A stretch of 64,000 bases of DNA, from positions 1-64,000 of the forward strand of contig CAIKBL010000004.1 of NCBI GenBank assembly GCA_903825645.1. Direction: 5' to 3'. Below the pieces are notes generated by a model. It was not told the DNA's origin and did not search any database. It saw only the letters and a program-made list of their open reading frames with translations. Both the position numbers and the translations under genes were made by a program. The DNA is from an uncultured Pseudomonadota bacterium. GTDB taxonomy: Bacteria; Pseudomonadota; Gammaproteobacteria; Ga0077536. Of the stretch, positions 39,319 through 49,275 are shown in pieces; the stretch's first letter is position 1; the number at the start of each line of letters is the position of its first letter.

Positions 39319-40764
39319 TCAAAAGCGTGGCAACTCGGGGTGCGGCAAATTGCCGTGGTGTACACGCATCGCCCCGAATTCGGCGCAACGATGCAACGTG
39401 GGTACGGCGCGTCCCGGATTCAGCAGGCCCGCCACATCAAAGGCCGCCTTGACCTGATGGAATTGGTTGAGTTCGCGGGTGTCAAACTGGATGCACATCT
39501 GGTTCAGTTTCTCCACACCGACCCCATGCTCACCGGTAATGGTCCCCCCCACTTCGATGCAGAGTTCCAAGATCTGACCACCAATGTGTTCGGCCATGGC
39601 CAATTGCCCATCATCATTGGCATCGAAGGCGATCAGCGGGTGCAGATTGCCGTCACCCGCGTGGAAGACGTTGGCGATCGGCAGGCCGCACTCAGCAGAC
39701 AACTCGGCAATACGCCGCAGGACTTGCCCTAGCGCCCGGCGAGGAATGGTGCCATCCATGCAGTAATAATCAGGTGCCACGCGGCCAATCGCCGGAAACG
39801 CCGCCTTACGCCCGGCCCAAAAGCGGAGTCGTTCGGCCTCATTTCGCGAACACCGCACTTCAGTGGCGCCATCTCGCAAAAGCTGAGCCGTCGCCGCGGC
39901 GATGTCCGCCTCCACTTCCGCTTCGCTGCCATCCAGTTCGCACAGAAGAATCGCGGCGGCGTCGGTCGGATAGCCCGCGTGGCAAAAGTCCTCCGCGACA
40001 CGGATGGCCAAGGCGTCCATCATTTCGAGCCCCGCCGGCGTGATACCAGACTCGATAACTCCCGAAACGGCGCGTCCCGCCGCGTCGACGTCGTCGAATG
40101 CCGCGAGCAATACCCGCGCAACAGGAGGGCGGGGCAGCAATTTCACGGTAATTTCCATCAAGATGCCGAGCAGTCCCTCGGATCCATGCATCAGCGCCAG
40201 CAAATCGAGCCCCGGTGCCTCAAGCGTGTGGCCGCCAAGTTCGATCCAGGTCCCGTCGCTCAGAAAACACTTGAGTCCGAGCACATTGTGGACCGTCAAG
40301 CCATACTTCAAGCAGTGCACGCCCCCGGAGTTCTCGGCCACATTGCCGCCGATAGTGCAGGCAATCTGTGAAGAAGGATCGGGCGCGTAATACAGTCCAT
40401 GCGACGCCACGGCTTCGGAAATGGCGAGATTACGAACCCCGGGCTCTACGACGGCATAGCGACTGTCGGGATCGATTTCGAGAATCCGGTTGAATCGCGC
40501 AAGGCTTAACAGACAGCCGTCGACGAGCGGCAGTGCGCCGCCGGACAGTCCCGTCCCGGCGCCGCGCGGGACCACGGGCACGCCGTATTGGGCACAAATC
40601 GCCAGAATGCGGCGCACTTCTTCTCGCGTCCGGGGCACACAAACTACCCGTGGTAGGGCGCGATAACTGGCAAGGCCGTCACATTCGTACGGACGCTTGG
40701 CTTCCGCCGCGATAAGCAGCGCATCGTCCGGCAAAAAGGCGGCGAGCGCAGCTTCGAAGGACAT
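39319..40764 (-). CDS. glcD: FAD-linked oxidase, GlcD-type glycolate/D-lactate dehydrogenase subunit
   Basis: 481 residues. FAD-binding PCMH domain: RVVCVPRTREEVRRILAICAQYGVPVVPRGAGTGLSGGALP (residues about 38-80), PDPSSQIACTIGGNVAENSGGVHCLKYGLT near 130, and the C-terminal FAD-oxidase domain with VFHAGDGNLHPLIAFD near 365 and ITGEHGVGVEKL near 420. It fits GlcD, the flavin subunit oxidising glycolate to glyoxylate. glcE and glcF are absent, so the partner subunits lie elsewhere, or this is a stand-alone 2-hydroxyacid dehydrogenase. 7 bp from the GlgC-like gene on the same strand. Confidence 0.88.
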   Translation of the reverse strand: MSFEAALAAFLPDDALLIAAEAKRPYECDGLASYRALPRVVCVPRTREEVRRILAICAQYGVPVVPRGAGTGLSGGALPLVDGCLLSLARFNRILEIDPDSRYAVVEPGVRNLAISEAVASHGLYYAPDPSSQIACTIGGNVAENSGGVHCLKYGLTVHNVLGLKCFLSDGTWIELGGHTLEAPGLDLLALMHGSEGLLGILMEITVKLLPRPPVARVLLAAFDDVDAAGRAVSGVIESGITPAGLEMMDALAIRVAEDFCHAGYPTDAAAILLCELDGSEAEVEADIAAATAQLLRDGATEVRCSRNEAERLRFWAGRKAAFPAIGRVAPDYYCMDGTIPRRALGQVLRRIAELSAECGLPIANVFHAGDGNLHPLIAFDANDDGQLAMAEHIGGQILELCIEVGGTITGEHGVGVEKLNQMCIQFDTRELNQFHQVKAAFDVAGLLNPGRAVPTLHRCAEFGAMRVHHGNLPHPELPRF

Positions 40765-40771
40765 GTGCCCT

Positions 40772-42001
40772 TCAGCTCTCGAAGCGGTAATCGGAGGGGA
40801 TAACCACCACGCCGCCGGGCGTCACCAAGAAGCGCTCGGCATCGCGCTCCAAATCGACCCCAATTTTCTCATAGGCCGGAATCCGCACATTGCGATCGCA
40901 GATCGCACGACGCACCCGCGCACCCTCTCCAACGGTGACTCCGAGACATAAAATAGAATCCTCGACCGTCGCACCGTCGTCGATAAAGACGCGGTTGCCC
41001 AAGACGCTACGGCTCACGCCCCCCCCGGCGATGACCGTGCCTCCGGAAACGATCGAATTCACGCAGATCCCCTCTGTGCAGGAACGGCCAGGTACCGTGC
41101 GGGCCGGTGGCCGCTGCTGCTGGTAAGTCCGCACTGGCCAGTCCGCTTGGTAAATATCGAGAGGGGGTTCGAGTTTCAATAAATCCATGTTGGCGTCGTA
41201 ATAGTCATCCAACGACTCGAACGCCCGCCAATAACGGTCTTGTGTTACCCGACCATATTCGCCACCAAAGCGGTAGCTACAAATGCGGGTCCGACCGAGC
41301 ATTTCCCGACAAATCATCTCGATGATGTTTTGTTTCCGGGCCCCGTTCTCTCCTAGGCGTTGCAGACAAGCAATCAAACTCGAGCGCCGAAAGGCATAAA
41401 CCCCCATCGGCGCGTAGATTTCTTCGCCGGGCGGGAGCGGGCTGGGTGTCGGCAGGAGGGTGATATGTTCGATTTCACCGTCAGGGACACTGAAGTGCGC
41501 CGGAAAAGAGCTGCCGAGTGCCGTCTGCTGGTCAATCGCGGCTATCGTAACATCCGCTCCCCGGGCCCGGTGTACTTCGACCATGGCGCCGTAATCCATG
41601 CGGTAGATTTGTTCCCCGGACACAATGAGCACCGTCTCTTCGTCCGCGCCATCCAGTAGGTAGAGGCTTTTAAACAGCGCATCAGACTGCCCACTGTAGA
41701 TCGCTAGCTCTTCAGTAATGGGCGGCGACACCGCCGTGACAAATTCCCCGAGATCCGTATTGAAGATAGACCAGCCGTCACGCAGATGATTCTGCAACGA
41801 CAGGGAATTGAACTGGGTGAACACATTTATCCGTCGCAAACCGGAGTGCATGCAATTGGTTAGCACAAAATCGATCACGCGATAGTTTCCCGCATAGGAC
41901 AACGCCGCCGTCGTACGGCGCGAAGTCAGGGGCATCAACGGTCTGCCGTCGCCGATGGCGAGGACATACACGAGGGTTTCGTAGCGTTTAGAAATAGGCA
42001 T
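40772..42001 (-). CDS. GlgC-like nucleotidyltransferase homologue with a lost active site
   Basis: 409 residues from the ATG at 42001. Overall it aligns along ADP-glucose pyrophosphorylase: RVIDFVLTNCMHSGLRRINVFTQFNS, HLRDGW, GQSDALF, then a C-terminal beta-helix with SVLGNRVFIDDG. But the signature sites differ: the nucleotide loop G-G-R-G-x-R-L-x-x-L-T-x-x-R-A-K-P-A is replaced by AIGDGRPLMPLTSRRTTAA; GDHIYK becomes GEQIYRMDY (E. coli Asp142 to Glu); F-V-E-K-P becomes ITLLPTP (Lys195 lost); and W-R-D-V-G-T becomes YWRAFESL (Asp276 region). This looks like a non-catalytic or regulatory paralogue. A -10-like TATAAT (complement of 42020-42025) lies just upstream and supports the downstream start. 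Confidence 0.85.
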   Translation of the reverse strand: MPISKRYETLVYVLAIGDGRPLMPLTSRRTTAALSYAGNYRVIDFVLTNCMHSGLRRINVFTQFNSLSLQNHLRDGWSIFNTDLGEFVTAVSPPITEELAIYSGQSDALFKSLYLLDGADEETVLIVSGEQIYRMDYGAMVEVHRARGADVTIAAIDQQTALGSSFPAHFSVPDGEIEHITLLPTPSPLPPGEEIYAPMGVYAFRRSSLIACLQRLGENGARKQNIIEMICREMLGRTRICSYRFGGEYGRVTQDRYWRAFESLDDYYDANMDLLKLEPPLDIYQADWPVRTYQQQRPPARTVPGRSCTEGICVNSIVSGGTVIAGGGVSRSVLGNRVFIDDGATVEDSILCLGVTVGEGARVRRAICDRNVRIPAYEKIGVDLERDAERFLVTPGGVVVIPSDYRFES

Positions 42002-42124
42002 GGCGTTATAGAGAGGGGGATTATACGCGCCCATCGGCGACAGGAAAGCGGTAATCGTGACTACCCGCTCGCCAAGTCGATTTGTGGGTGCGCCGCTAGC
42101 CCGTGTCGGCGCGTGGCCGAAAAT

Positions 42125-42154
42125 CGAGAATCTCGCTATAGTCGCTTTATAATT
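42125..42154 (+). promoter_or_regulatory. Putative sigma70 promoter of rng
   Basis: A perfect TATAAT (42149-42154) lies 18 bp after TCGAGA (42125-42130, 4 of 6 matches to the -35 consensus). The predicted start near 42161 gives a ~65-nt leader to the rng ATG. The -35 box lies inside a CGAGA-A-TCTCG palindrome (42126-42136), which could be an operator. Confidence 0.6.
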
Positions 42155-42225
42155 AATGAGTTATCTTGCACGGCGTAGCTTTATGACGCCATCCCTCCCG
42201 TTAAATTCCAGAGACCTTCGCCCCC

Positions 42226-43749
42226 ATGTCCGAAGAAATTCTTGTCAACGTGACCCCTCAAGAGACACGCGTGGCGTTTGTCGAAAACGGTGTCCTCCAA
42301 GAAGTGCTAATTGAACGCGCCCGGCGGCGCGGGTTCGTCGGGAATATTTACCTCGGGCGGGTCAATCGGGTGTTGCCCGGCATGGGCGCTGCTTTCGTCG
42401 ACATCGGGCTCGCCCGGGCGGCGTTTCTGCATGTCTCCGACATCGTGTCAGCGGCAACTCGTGAAGCGATTTCGGGCGAGAATGTGCCGATTGAACAGGC
42501 CGTGCACGAGGGCCAGCAGATCGTGGTGCAGGTCGCCAAGGAGCCCCTTGGGACCAAAGGCGCGCGCCTAACCACGTATCTCAGCATTCCTTCGCGCTAT
42601 TTGGTGTTTATGCCGGATACCAACTCGGTAGGCGTGTCGCAGCGAATAGAGAGCGAAGAAGAGCGCACACGGCTGCGTGACATCGTGCTGACTCTCGAAC
42701 CGGGCCTGAAACCCCTCAGCGTCCCGGTGGGTGAAGCGCTCACAGCAGCAGCCGCCATCCGGGAAGCCGCCACCGGCGGCTTTATCGTACGGACCGCCGC
42801 CGAAGGCGCCGCCGCCGCCGATCTGCTGGCTGACATGCAGTTCCTGCGTCGCCTGTGGACATCTATTCAGGAGCGCACGGCAATCGCTAAACCAACGGCT
42901 GCCGTCTACGAAGATCTCCCCGTGGTGCTGCGGGTAATTCGAGATCTGTCCGCCAGTCAGGCAGAGAAAATCCGCATAGATTCACGCGAAACCTTCATCA
43001 AGGTCCGTGCTTTTGCTGAGGAATTCACGCCAGATCTGCTCACGCGGATCGAACATTATCCGGGGGAAAGACCGATCTTGGATCTGTATTCCACCGAAGA
43101 TGAGATCCAGCGCGCACTGCAACGGAAGGTGGATTTGAAATCAGGTGGACATCTGGTTATCGATCAAACCGAGGCGATGACCACCATCGATGTCAACACC
43201 GGAGGCTTTGTCGGTCACCGAAATCTCGAAGAGACCATTTTCAAAACCAATCTGGAAGCCGCCCAGGCCATCGCACGCCAGCTCCGGCTGCGGAATCTCG
43301 GTGGCATTATCATCGTGGACTTCATCGATATGCTCGAGGAAGAGCATCGCCGACAAGTTCTGCGTGCGCTAGAGAAGAGTTTGGAACGCGATCATTCGAA
43401 AATCACCATCAGCGATGTCACATCACTCGGCCTCGTCCAGGTTACCCGGAAACGCACCCGCGAGAGTCTCGAACACGTCCTGTGCGAAGCCTGTCCCACC
43501 TGCAGCGGGCGTGGTTCAATCAAATCTGCCGAATCAATTTGTTACGAGATCTTTCGCGAAATTCTGCGCGAACAGCGGCAATACGACGTACAAAAACTAT
43601 TGGTGGTCGCCGCCCAAGCCGTCGTTGATTTATTGTTAGACGAAGAATCGACCAGCGTCGCCGAGCTGGAGGAGTTCATTGGGATCCCGATCCGGTTTCA
43701 GGTGGAAACGACCTATACGCAAGAACAGTACGACGTCGTGCTGCTCTGA
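42226..43749 (+). CDS. rng: Ribonuclease G
   Basis: 507 residues, near the 489 of E. coli RNase G, much shorter than RNase E. Endoribonuclease that matures the 16S rRNA 5' end. N-terminal S1 domain (FVGNIYLGRVNRVLPGMGAAFVDIG, residues about 37-62), RNase E/G catalytic core with TIDVNTGGFVGHRNLEETI near 320 and the metal-binding region VDFIDMLEEEHRR, then the Zn-link C-x2-C in CEACPTCSGRG near 425. It starts an operon with yhdP, an order well conserved in gammaproteobacteria. Confidence 0.95.
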   Translation: MSEEILVNVTPQETRVAFVENGVLQEVLIERARRRGFVGNIYLGRVNRVLPGMGAAFVDIGLARAAFLHVSDIVSAATREAISGENVPIEQAVHEGQQIVVQVAKEPLGTKGARLTTYLSIPSRYLVFMPDTNSVGVSQRIESEEERTRLRDIVLTLEPGLKPLSVPVGEALTAAAAIREAATGGFIVRTAAEGAAAADLLADMQFLRRLWTSIQERTAIAKPTAAVYEDLPVVLRVIRDLSASQAEKIRIDSRETFIKVRAFAEEFTPDLLTRIEHYPGERPILDLYSTEDEIQRALQRKVDLKSGGHLVIDQTEAMTTIDVNTGGFVGHRNLEETIFKTNLEAAQAIARQLRLRNLGGIIIVDFIDMLEEEHRRQVLRALEKSLERDHSKITISDVTSLGLVQVTRKRTRESLEHVLCEACPTCSGRGSIKSAESICYEIFREILREQRQYDVQKLLVVAAQAVVDLLLDEESTSVAELEEFIGIPIRFQVETTYTQEQYDVVLL

Positions 43750-43751
43750 CC

Positions 43752-46700
43752 GTGGGCCCGTCGGTCTTCAAACAGATCCAGCGCGTCGCGTGGCATGTCG
43801 TGGCGGCGAGCATCATCCTAACGGCGATCCTGAACAGCGGGCTGCGCCTACTCATACCTCGCCTCGCCGCAGATCCCGCGCGTGCAGCGGCCTGGCTTAG
43901 CGAAATCGCGGGGCTACCGGTGTCGATTTCCGGCATCAATACCGGCTGGTATCGCGGGCTGCCGAGGGTCATCTTCCGGGATATCGGCGTCCATGCCGAA
44001 TTGGGTGGTCCTGAAATCATGCACATCGGTGAGGTCGATGGAAGATTCGATGTGCTAACAAGTCTCTTAACCGGACAATTCCGGATGAAGGAACTGGCGC
44101 TCCATGGCCTCTCAGTGGGCATAACGCGCCGATTGGATGGCACCTTCGTCGTCGAGCACCTCCCGATGGACGATCCGCGACTCCTGCGCTGGGCATTAGC
44201 TCAACCGAGCCTTCGCGTCACCGAAGTGGAACTTCAATTACGCGATGAGCAGGCGCGTTTCAACCCGACCCGGCTTGCGCACGTGGATGTGACAATCCAT
44301 CCTGTCGGCGACACCCTCCTGATGGAGGGTCACGCGGGCATGGTCGCCGCGATCGGGGCCGGGCTCGACTTTCGAGTGCGAATGCCGCGCCGGGCAACGC
44401 CTATGCAGCCACTGGACATTGATCTTGTCGGACAGGGCGTCGATCTCCGTGCCTTGCTGGTCGAAATCCACGCCGCTCCCCCTGCTCTCGAAGGCCTGCG
44501 TGCAGATCTCCGACTTAGCGTGACCGATGCGATGTCAGCGCAGGCCCGAATAGCTTTCGAGGCAAGCCGGATCGACGTCCATACCTCGGGAGAAATGTCG
44601 ACAGATCAACGCCCGACAGCACTCGCGCTGCGCGGCATCGCGCGTGGCAACGCCGGGTTGTTTGACGTCCAGTTGGTCAATTTCGCAGCGGGCGCGGGCC
44701 GTGACGAAACTATTGACTGGCGGGGTCGGGTGGCCGCCGACGCCACGCCGCGAACGATCATCAGCGCCGATCGCGTCCCGCTCGCCCTGCTGCCCCTGTT
44801 AAAACCCTGGTTAGCCACCCCCGCAACGATCAACCCGTTCCCGCTCGCCGACTTGGGCGCAAGCGGAACGCTAACTCATTTCGTGTTAGGCCTAAAGGGC
44901 AGTGATCTGTCGGCCGGGTTCTTTGCGGCAGGCGATCTGCATGGGATCAGCTTGACCAAAACCGCGCCGGACATGCGTCTAGAGGGGTTATCTGCCCGCT
45001 TCGCCCTCAGTCACCACGGCGGCGCGCTTCGCTTCGAACAGGCCGATTTCGCGTTCGCTTACCCAGCACGCCTACAGGAGACACTGAGGCTTGCTGGCGT
45101 TGATGGGGGGGTCCGCTGGGATCAGAACCCTTCCGGAGAAAGGAAAGTGTGGACAGACCTAGCCGGGTTTATGAACACGCTGCCGATGGAAATGGTCGGC
45201 TCACTGCGTCGGTCGACCGGCGCACCGGCAACGGTGGATCTCGACGTACATCTCGGCACAGGAGATCTCAGCCGCCTCCACACACTGGTTCCGCTCGGTA
45301 TTATGCGTGCCCGCGGTGATGAATGGCTTCGAACCGCGTTTCCGCAGGGGATCCTCATGGGTGGCGATCTGTCCCTTCACGGCCCGCTCGCCGAATTTCC
45401 CTTCGCCCATAACGAAGGCCGTTTCAAGGCTGAATTCGCTGTCGAAGATGTTCTACTTGTTTATGCGGCCGGCTGGCCGCATGCCCGCGACGTAAGCGGC
45501 GTCGTGAAGTTCGACAAACAGCATCTGTCGGCCTCGCTGACACAGGGCAAGCTGCTCGATTCGTCCCTCAAAACGGGCGTTATGGCGATTTCGGACTACC
45601 TCGCACCGGACCGGACGCTCTCCACAAAGCTACTTTTCCGCACCACCCAGCCAGACGTGATGCGCGCGCTGCAGGAAAGTCCGTTGATCAAAAAACCACT
45701 CGCTCAACTTGGAGATCTGACGATCACCGGGCCGATTGACCTGACCCTTGACCTCGGTTTCGGGTTGTTTCCCGGCGGCACCAGAACCGTGCAGGGCTCG
45801 ATAGCGTTCACGGACAACCTAGCGCACTCCACCCGACGAGCCATGACCCTGGAACATCTCAACGGCCAGTTCCAGTTTACACAGACCGACTGGCACATGA
45901 CCGATATGATGGCGTTGTTGGGTACGCAACACGTCGCGGTAAACGCCCGTGGCCATCTGGGCGAAATGGCGGCTCCCCCAACAGTGGAACTGACCGGCAC
46001 CAGCGATGCCGCTCAAATCCTCGGACAGCTGCGGCAATATGCGCCAAGCGCCTACCGCTGGCTGGCCAACAACGGACGATTAGCGATACTGGAGGGCGCT
46101 ATCGACTGGCGAGTACGAATCGAGACCGCCGCGGATAGTTCACACGCTGACCGCATCCTGACCTTTGAATCCAATCTCGCCGGCCTACGGATCGGACTTC
46201 CTGCGCCGCTCGGCAAAACAGCGTCAGATCTAAAACGCTTGCAATTTGCGGTGCCGCTTGCGGAAGCCGGACCCCGGATCCTACAGCTCCGCTATGGTGA
46301 GCAACTGGCACTGGCCATCCAGAGCGACGCGGTCGCCGGGGAAGGCGCCGGTCTTCAACGACTAGAAGCTATCTTTGGTGGAGGACAGGAAACGCCGACA
46401 CTCTCGCACCCCGGGATCTATCTGCACGGTCATTTTGGACGACTACCCCTCGGAGACTGGGCCACTTTCCTGCAGGAGAACAGCGCCGCGGGGTCGCAGC
46501 TACCGGTCTCCTTTGCGTTCGATATCGATGCGTTGCAGGTGCTCGGCCAGGAATTCGCGCAGACCACTGTCCAGGGGCAGCGCGATGTGCTCGCTTGGCG
46601 GATCCGGCTCGACAACCCCCAGGTGGCCGGACAAATCACGGTACCTCGCCTCGCAGACAGCGCGCCAATTACGCTTGATCTCGATCGATTATGGCTTAAT

Positions 46701-47558
46701 TCCGTGAGTGCCAGCGAGCGCGAAAGACTGCCCAATCCCCGCACAATTCCCGCACTCGCCATCGCTTGTGCTTCGTTCCGTTACAACACGCTCGAACTGG
46801 GCCAGGCGTCTCTCGCGACACGCCACGACGCGGAGGGCCTACGCCTTAATTCCCTCATTTTTCAGGGGCCAGACTTCCAAATACGAGCAGACGGCAACTG
46901 GTTTCTCCGTAGCAATGTGCACACCTCCCAGTTCAATATCCACCTAGCCGGCGCCTCGCTCGGCAAGGTTCTGACCCATTTCGGTTATAACGCGAGCGGC
47001 ATCAGCGGGGGACAGACGGCGATCGACATTGAGGCTACTTGGCCGGGCACGCCGGGGGAATTTACCCTCGATCGACTGAATGGGCGGTTCGGATTGCATG
47101 TGCAGCGCGGCCGACTACTCGATCTAGAACCAGGGAGCGGACGTCTGTTCGGCTTGTTGAGCTTGCAAATGTTGCCGCGTCGGCTTTCTCTCGATTTCGG
47201 CGATCTGTTTCATAAGGGCTACAGCTTCGATCACATTGAGGGCCAGTTCGCGCTCGAAAACGGTAATGCCTACACCAACAGCCTGCTCATGGAAGGGCCC
47301 GCCTCGCGTGTCGAAGTCACCGGACGCACCGGGCTGGCGAGTCATGATTATGATCAACGCGCCACCGTGACCCCGTCGCTGTCGAGCAGCATACCGATCG
47401 CGAGTGCCCTGTTCGGCCCAGCCGGTATCGGCGTCGGCGCGGCGATCTACCTCGGTGGGAAGGTCTTTAAAGGGATCCCCAGAGAGGTCGATCGAATGTT
47501 GCAGAAACACTATGCGATCACCGGCCCTTGGACGCAGCCCAAGATAGAGGCCCTTTGA
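43752..47558 (+). CDS. yhdP: YhdP family AsmA-like protein
   Basis: 1268 residues, GTG start 2 bp after rng. One N-terminal membrane segment (VVAASIILTAILNSGLRLLIP) anchors it in the inner membrane; the rest is a long periplasmic repeat-rich beta structure of the DUF3971/AsmA_2 type. YhdP and its AsmA-like relatives form bridges that carry phospholipids to the outer membrane. C-terminal hallmarks are FGLHVQRGRLLDLEPGSGRLFGLLSLQMLPRR near 1120-1150 and the LFGPAGIGVGAAIYLGGKVF end. Length matches E. coli YhdP (about 1266). Confidence 0.93.
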   Translation: MGPSVFKQIQRVAWHVVAASIILTAILNSGLRLLIPRLAADPARAAAWLSEIAGLPVSISGINTGWYRGLPRVIFRDIGVHAELGGPEIMHIGEVDGRFDVLTSLLTGQFRMKELALHGLSVGITRRLDGTFVVEHLPMDDPRLLRWALAQPSLRVTEVELQLRDEQARFNPTRLAHVDVTIHPVGDTLLMEGHAGMVAAIGAGLDFRVRMPRRATPMQPLDIDLVGQGVDLRALLVEIHAAPPALEGLRADLRLSVTDAMSAQARIAFEASRIDVHTSGEMSTDQRPTALALRGIARGNAGLFDVQLVNFAAGAGRDETIDWRGRVAADATPRTIISADRVPLALLPLLKPWLATPATINPFPLADLGASGTLTHFVLGLKGSDLSAGFFAAGDLHGISLTKTAPDMRLEGLSARFALSHHGGALRFEQADFAFAYPARLQETLRLAGVDGGVRWDQNPSGERKVWTDLAGFMNTLPMEMVGSLRRSTGAPATVDLDVHLGTGDLSRLHTLVPLGIMRARGDEWLRTAFPQGILMGGDLSLHGPLAEFPFAHNEGRFKAEFAVEDVLLVYAAGWPHARDVSGVVKFDKQHLSASLTQGKLLDSSLKTGVMAISDYLAPDRTLSTKLLFRTTQPDVMRALQESPLIKKPLAQLGDLTITGPIDLTLDLGFGLFPGGTRTVQGSIAFTDNLAHSTRRAMTLEHLNGQFQFTQTDWHMTDMMALLGTQHVAVNARGHLGEMAAPPTVELTGTSDAAQILGQLRQYAPSAYRWLANNGRLAILEGAIDWRVRIETAADSSHADRILTFESNLAGLRIGLPAPLGKTASDLKRLQFAVPLAEAGPRILQLRYGEQLALAIQSDAVAGEGAGLQRLEAIFGGGQETPTLSHPGIYLHGHFGRLPLGDWATFLQENSAAGSQLPVSFAFDIDALQVLGQEFAQTTVQGQRDVLAWRIRLDNPQVAGQITVPRLADSAPITLDLDRLWLNSVSASERERLPNPRTIPALAIACASFRYNTLELGQASLATRHDAEGLRLNSLIFQGPDFQIRADGNWFLRSNVHTSQFNIHLAGASLGKVLTHFGYNASGISGGQTAIDIEATWPGTPGEFTLDRLNGRFGLHVQRGRLLDLEPGSGRLFGLLSLQMLPRRLSLDFGDLFHKGYSFDHIEGQFALENGNAYTNSLLMEGPASRVEVTGRTGLASHDYDQRATVTPSLSSSIPIASALFGPAGIGVGAAIYLGGKVFKGIPREVDRMLQKHYAITGPWTQPKIEAL

Positions 47559-47576
47559 ATGCAAGGAGCAAGTTTA

Positions 47577-48047
47577 ATGCAGAACGAAACCAGCGAACTC
47601 TGGAGACCCAATACGGTCGTGGCGTGCATACTGGAGCGCGACGGGCGATTTTTGCTCGTGGAAGAAATGGCACAGGGGCGCGCCGTGTACAACCAGCCAG
47701 CAGGGCACCTCGATCCGGGTGAAACCTTGCTCCAGGCGGCTCGTCGCGAGACGCTGGAAGAAAGTGCTTGGCATGTCGAACCCGAGGGATTGGTCGGCAT
47801 CTACCTGATTGAACCGGTGGATGCCGGCGTAACCTTCGTGCGATTCTGCTTTCACGGAAGGTTGATCCGACACGATCCGACTTTATCACTCGACAAGGAA
47901 ATTATTCGCACCGTCTGGCTGTCTCGGGATGAACTCGCCGCCGAGCCGAATAAACACCGTAGTCCGCTGGTGCTGCGGTGTATCGATGATTACCTCGCGG
48001 GCCAGCGTTATCCCCTGACGATCATCAATGACTTCCGGTTTGGCTGA
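47577..48047 (+). CDS. nudJ: Nudix hydrolase, NudJ-type phosphatase
   Basis: 156 residues from the ATG at 47577, placed 8 nt after AAGGAG (47563-47568); the ATG at 47559 precedes that site and is not used. Nudix box GHLDPGETLLQAARRETLEESAW near residues 43-65. YNQPAGHLDPGE and the W-x-x-x-x-L-x-x-E pattern match NudJ/YmfB, which hydrolyses thiamine pyrophosphate intermediates and nucleoside triphosphates. The end overlaps mnmA by 20 bp; nudJ-mnmA linkage is common in gammaproteobacteria. Confidence 0.88.
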   Translation: MQNETSELWRPNTVVACILERDGRFLLVEEMAQGRAVYNQPAGHLDPGETLLQAARRETLEESAWHVEPEGLVGIYLIEPVDAGVTFVRFCFHGRLIRHDPTLSLDKEIIRTVWLSRDELAAEPNKHRSPLVLRCIDDYLAGQRYPLTIINDFRFG

Positions 48048-49143
48048 ATACGCCCCACCAGGCACACCGGTGGTCGTCGCGCTCTCGGGCGGCGTCGATT
48101 CCTCTGTGACCGCAGCGCGTCTGCAGGAAGCGGGCTGCAGCGTCTCCGCCATTTTCATGAAGAACTGGAACGAGCCGAACCCGGACGGACACTGCCGCTG
48201 GGAAGCAGATGTGGCCGATGCATTGGAGGTCTGCGATCGACTCAACATCCCGCTCAACACGGTCGACCTGTCACAGGCGTACTGGGATGGCGTATTCGCA
48301 GATTTTCTGCGCGAATACGCGCGTGGCCGCACCCCCAACCCGGATGTGCTCTGCAACAGGGAAGTTAAATTCAAGGCGTTTCTGGCCCATGCCCGTGCCT
48401 TAGGCGGCGCATTTGTGGCGACGGGACATTACGCGCGCATCACCCGGGAGGCAGACCGTTATGCGTTACTGAAGGGCGTAGACGCCGGCAAGGATCAGAG
48501 CTACTTCCTTTACACGCTCGGGCAAGCAGAGCTGGCAGCGAGCCTTTTCCCCATCGGCGACCTGCCAAAATCGGAAGTTCGTCAGCGCGCACGCGCGCTC
48601 GGTCTGGTAACCCATGACAAGAAGGACAGTACAGGGATCTGCTTCATCGGCGAGCAGCGCTTCCGAACCTTTCTCGCCCACTATCTACCCGCCCAACCAG
48701 GGATTATTCGCGCGCTTGATGGCCGGGTACTGGGGGAACATCAGGGGGTCGTCTATTACACGCTGGGACAACGGGAAGGTCTGAAGATTGGCGGGGTGAG
48801 GGGCGCGCAGGAGGGCCCTTGGTATGTCGCCGAGAAAAATGTCACTGCGAATGAATTGCACGTCGTGCAGGGTCATGAGCACCCCGCCCTGCTGAGCCGC
48901 ACACTGGAAGCCGATTCCCTCAGTTGGATTGCAGGCGAAGCGCCACCCGCGCCGTTTGCGTGTCGCGCCAAGACGCGTTATCGACAACCGGATCAGGATT
49001 GTATCGTCACGGCGCTCACCGGCGGCCGTTGCAGGGTCACCTTTGCGCACCCGCAGCGCGCTGTAACCCCCGGACAATCCGTGGTTTTTTACCTCGGAGA
49101 TCGTTGTCTCGGCGGCGGCATCATCGACTGTACGGGCCGTTAA
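48028..49143 (+). CDS. mnmA: tRNA-specific 2-thiouridylase
   Basis: 371 residues. Adds sulphur to U34 of Lys, Glu and Gln tRNAs using ATP and persulphide. PP-loop ALSGGVDSSVTAARL near residue 18, catalytic cysteines in NPDVLCNREVKFKAF near 108 and DSTGICFIGEQRF near 200. C-terminal beta-barrel with the RAKTRYRQPDQDC block. The start at 48028 lies inside nudJ with a 20-bp overlap, giving coupled translation; an in-frame GTG/ATG further on would remove the N-terminal strand. The tRNA-Lys in this window reads CUU and is not a target. Confidence 0.95.
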   Translation: MTSGLAEYAPPGTPVVVALSGGVDSSVTAARLQEAGCSVSAIFMKNWNEPNPDGHCRWEADVADALEVCDRLNIPLNTVDLSQAYWDGVFADFLREYARGRTPNPDVLCNREVKFKAFLAHARALGGAFVATGHYARITREADRYALLKGVDAGKDQSYFLYTLGQAELAASLFPIGDLPKSEVRQRARALGLVTHDKKDSTGICFIGEQRFRTFLAHYLPAQPGIIRALDGRVLGEHQGVVYYTLGQREGLKIGGVRGAQEGPWYVAEKNVTANELHVVQGHEHPALLSRTLEADSLSWIAGEAPPAPFACRAKTRYRQPDQDCIVTALTGGRCRVTFAHPQRAVTPGQSVVFYLGDRCLGGGIIDCTGR

Positions 49144-49275
49144 GCCCGAAACGCCCTGAACACTCGCGAACGCCCCAGCCTCTCGGCCCACGCCAATGCG
49201 CAATCCACTACAACAAGCGCTCGACTTTGCCGATAATACCCGCCTTACCACTTCTCCCCAGACCACGGAGTCCCG

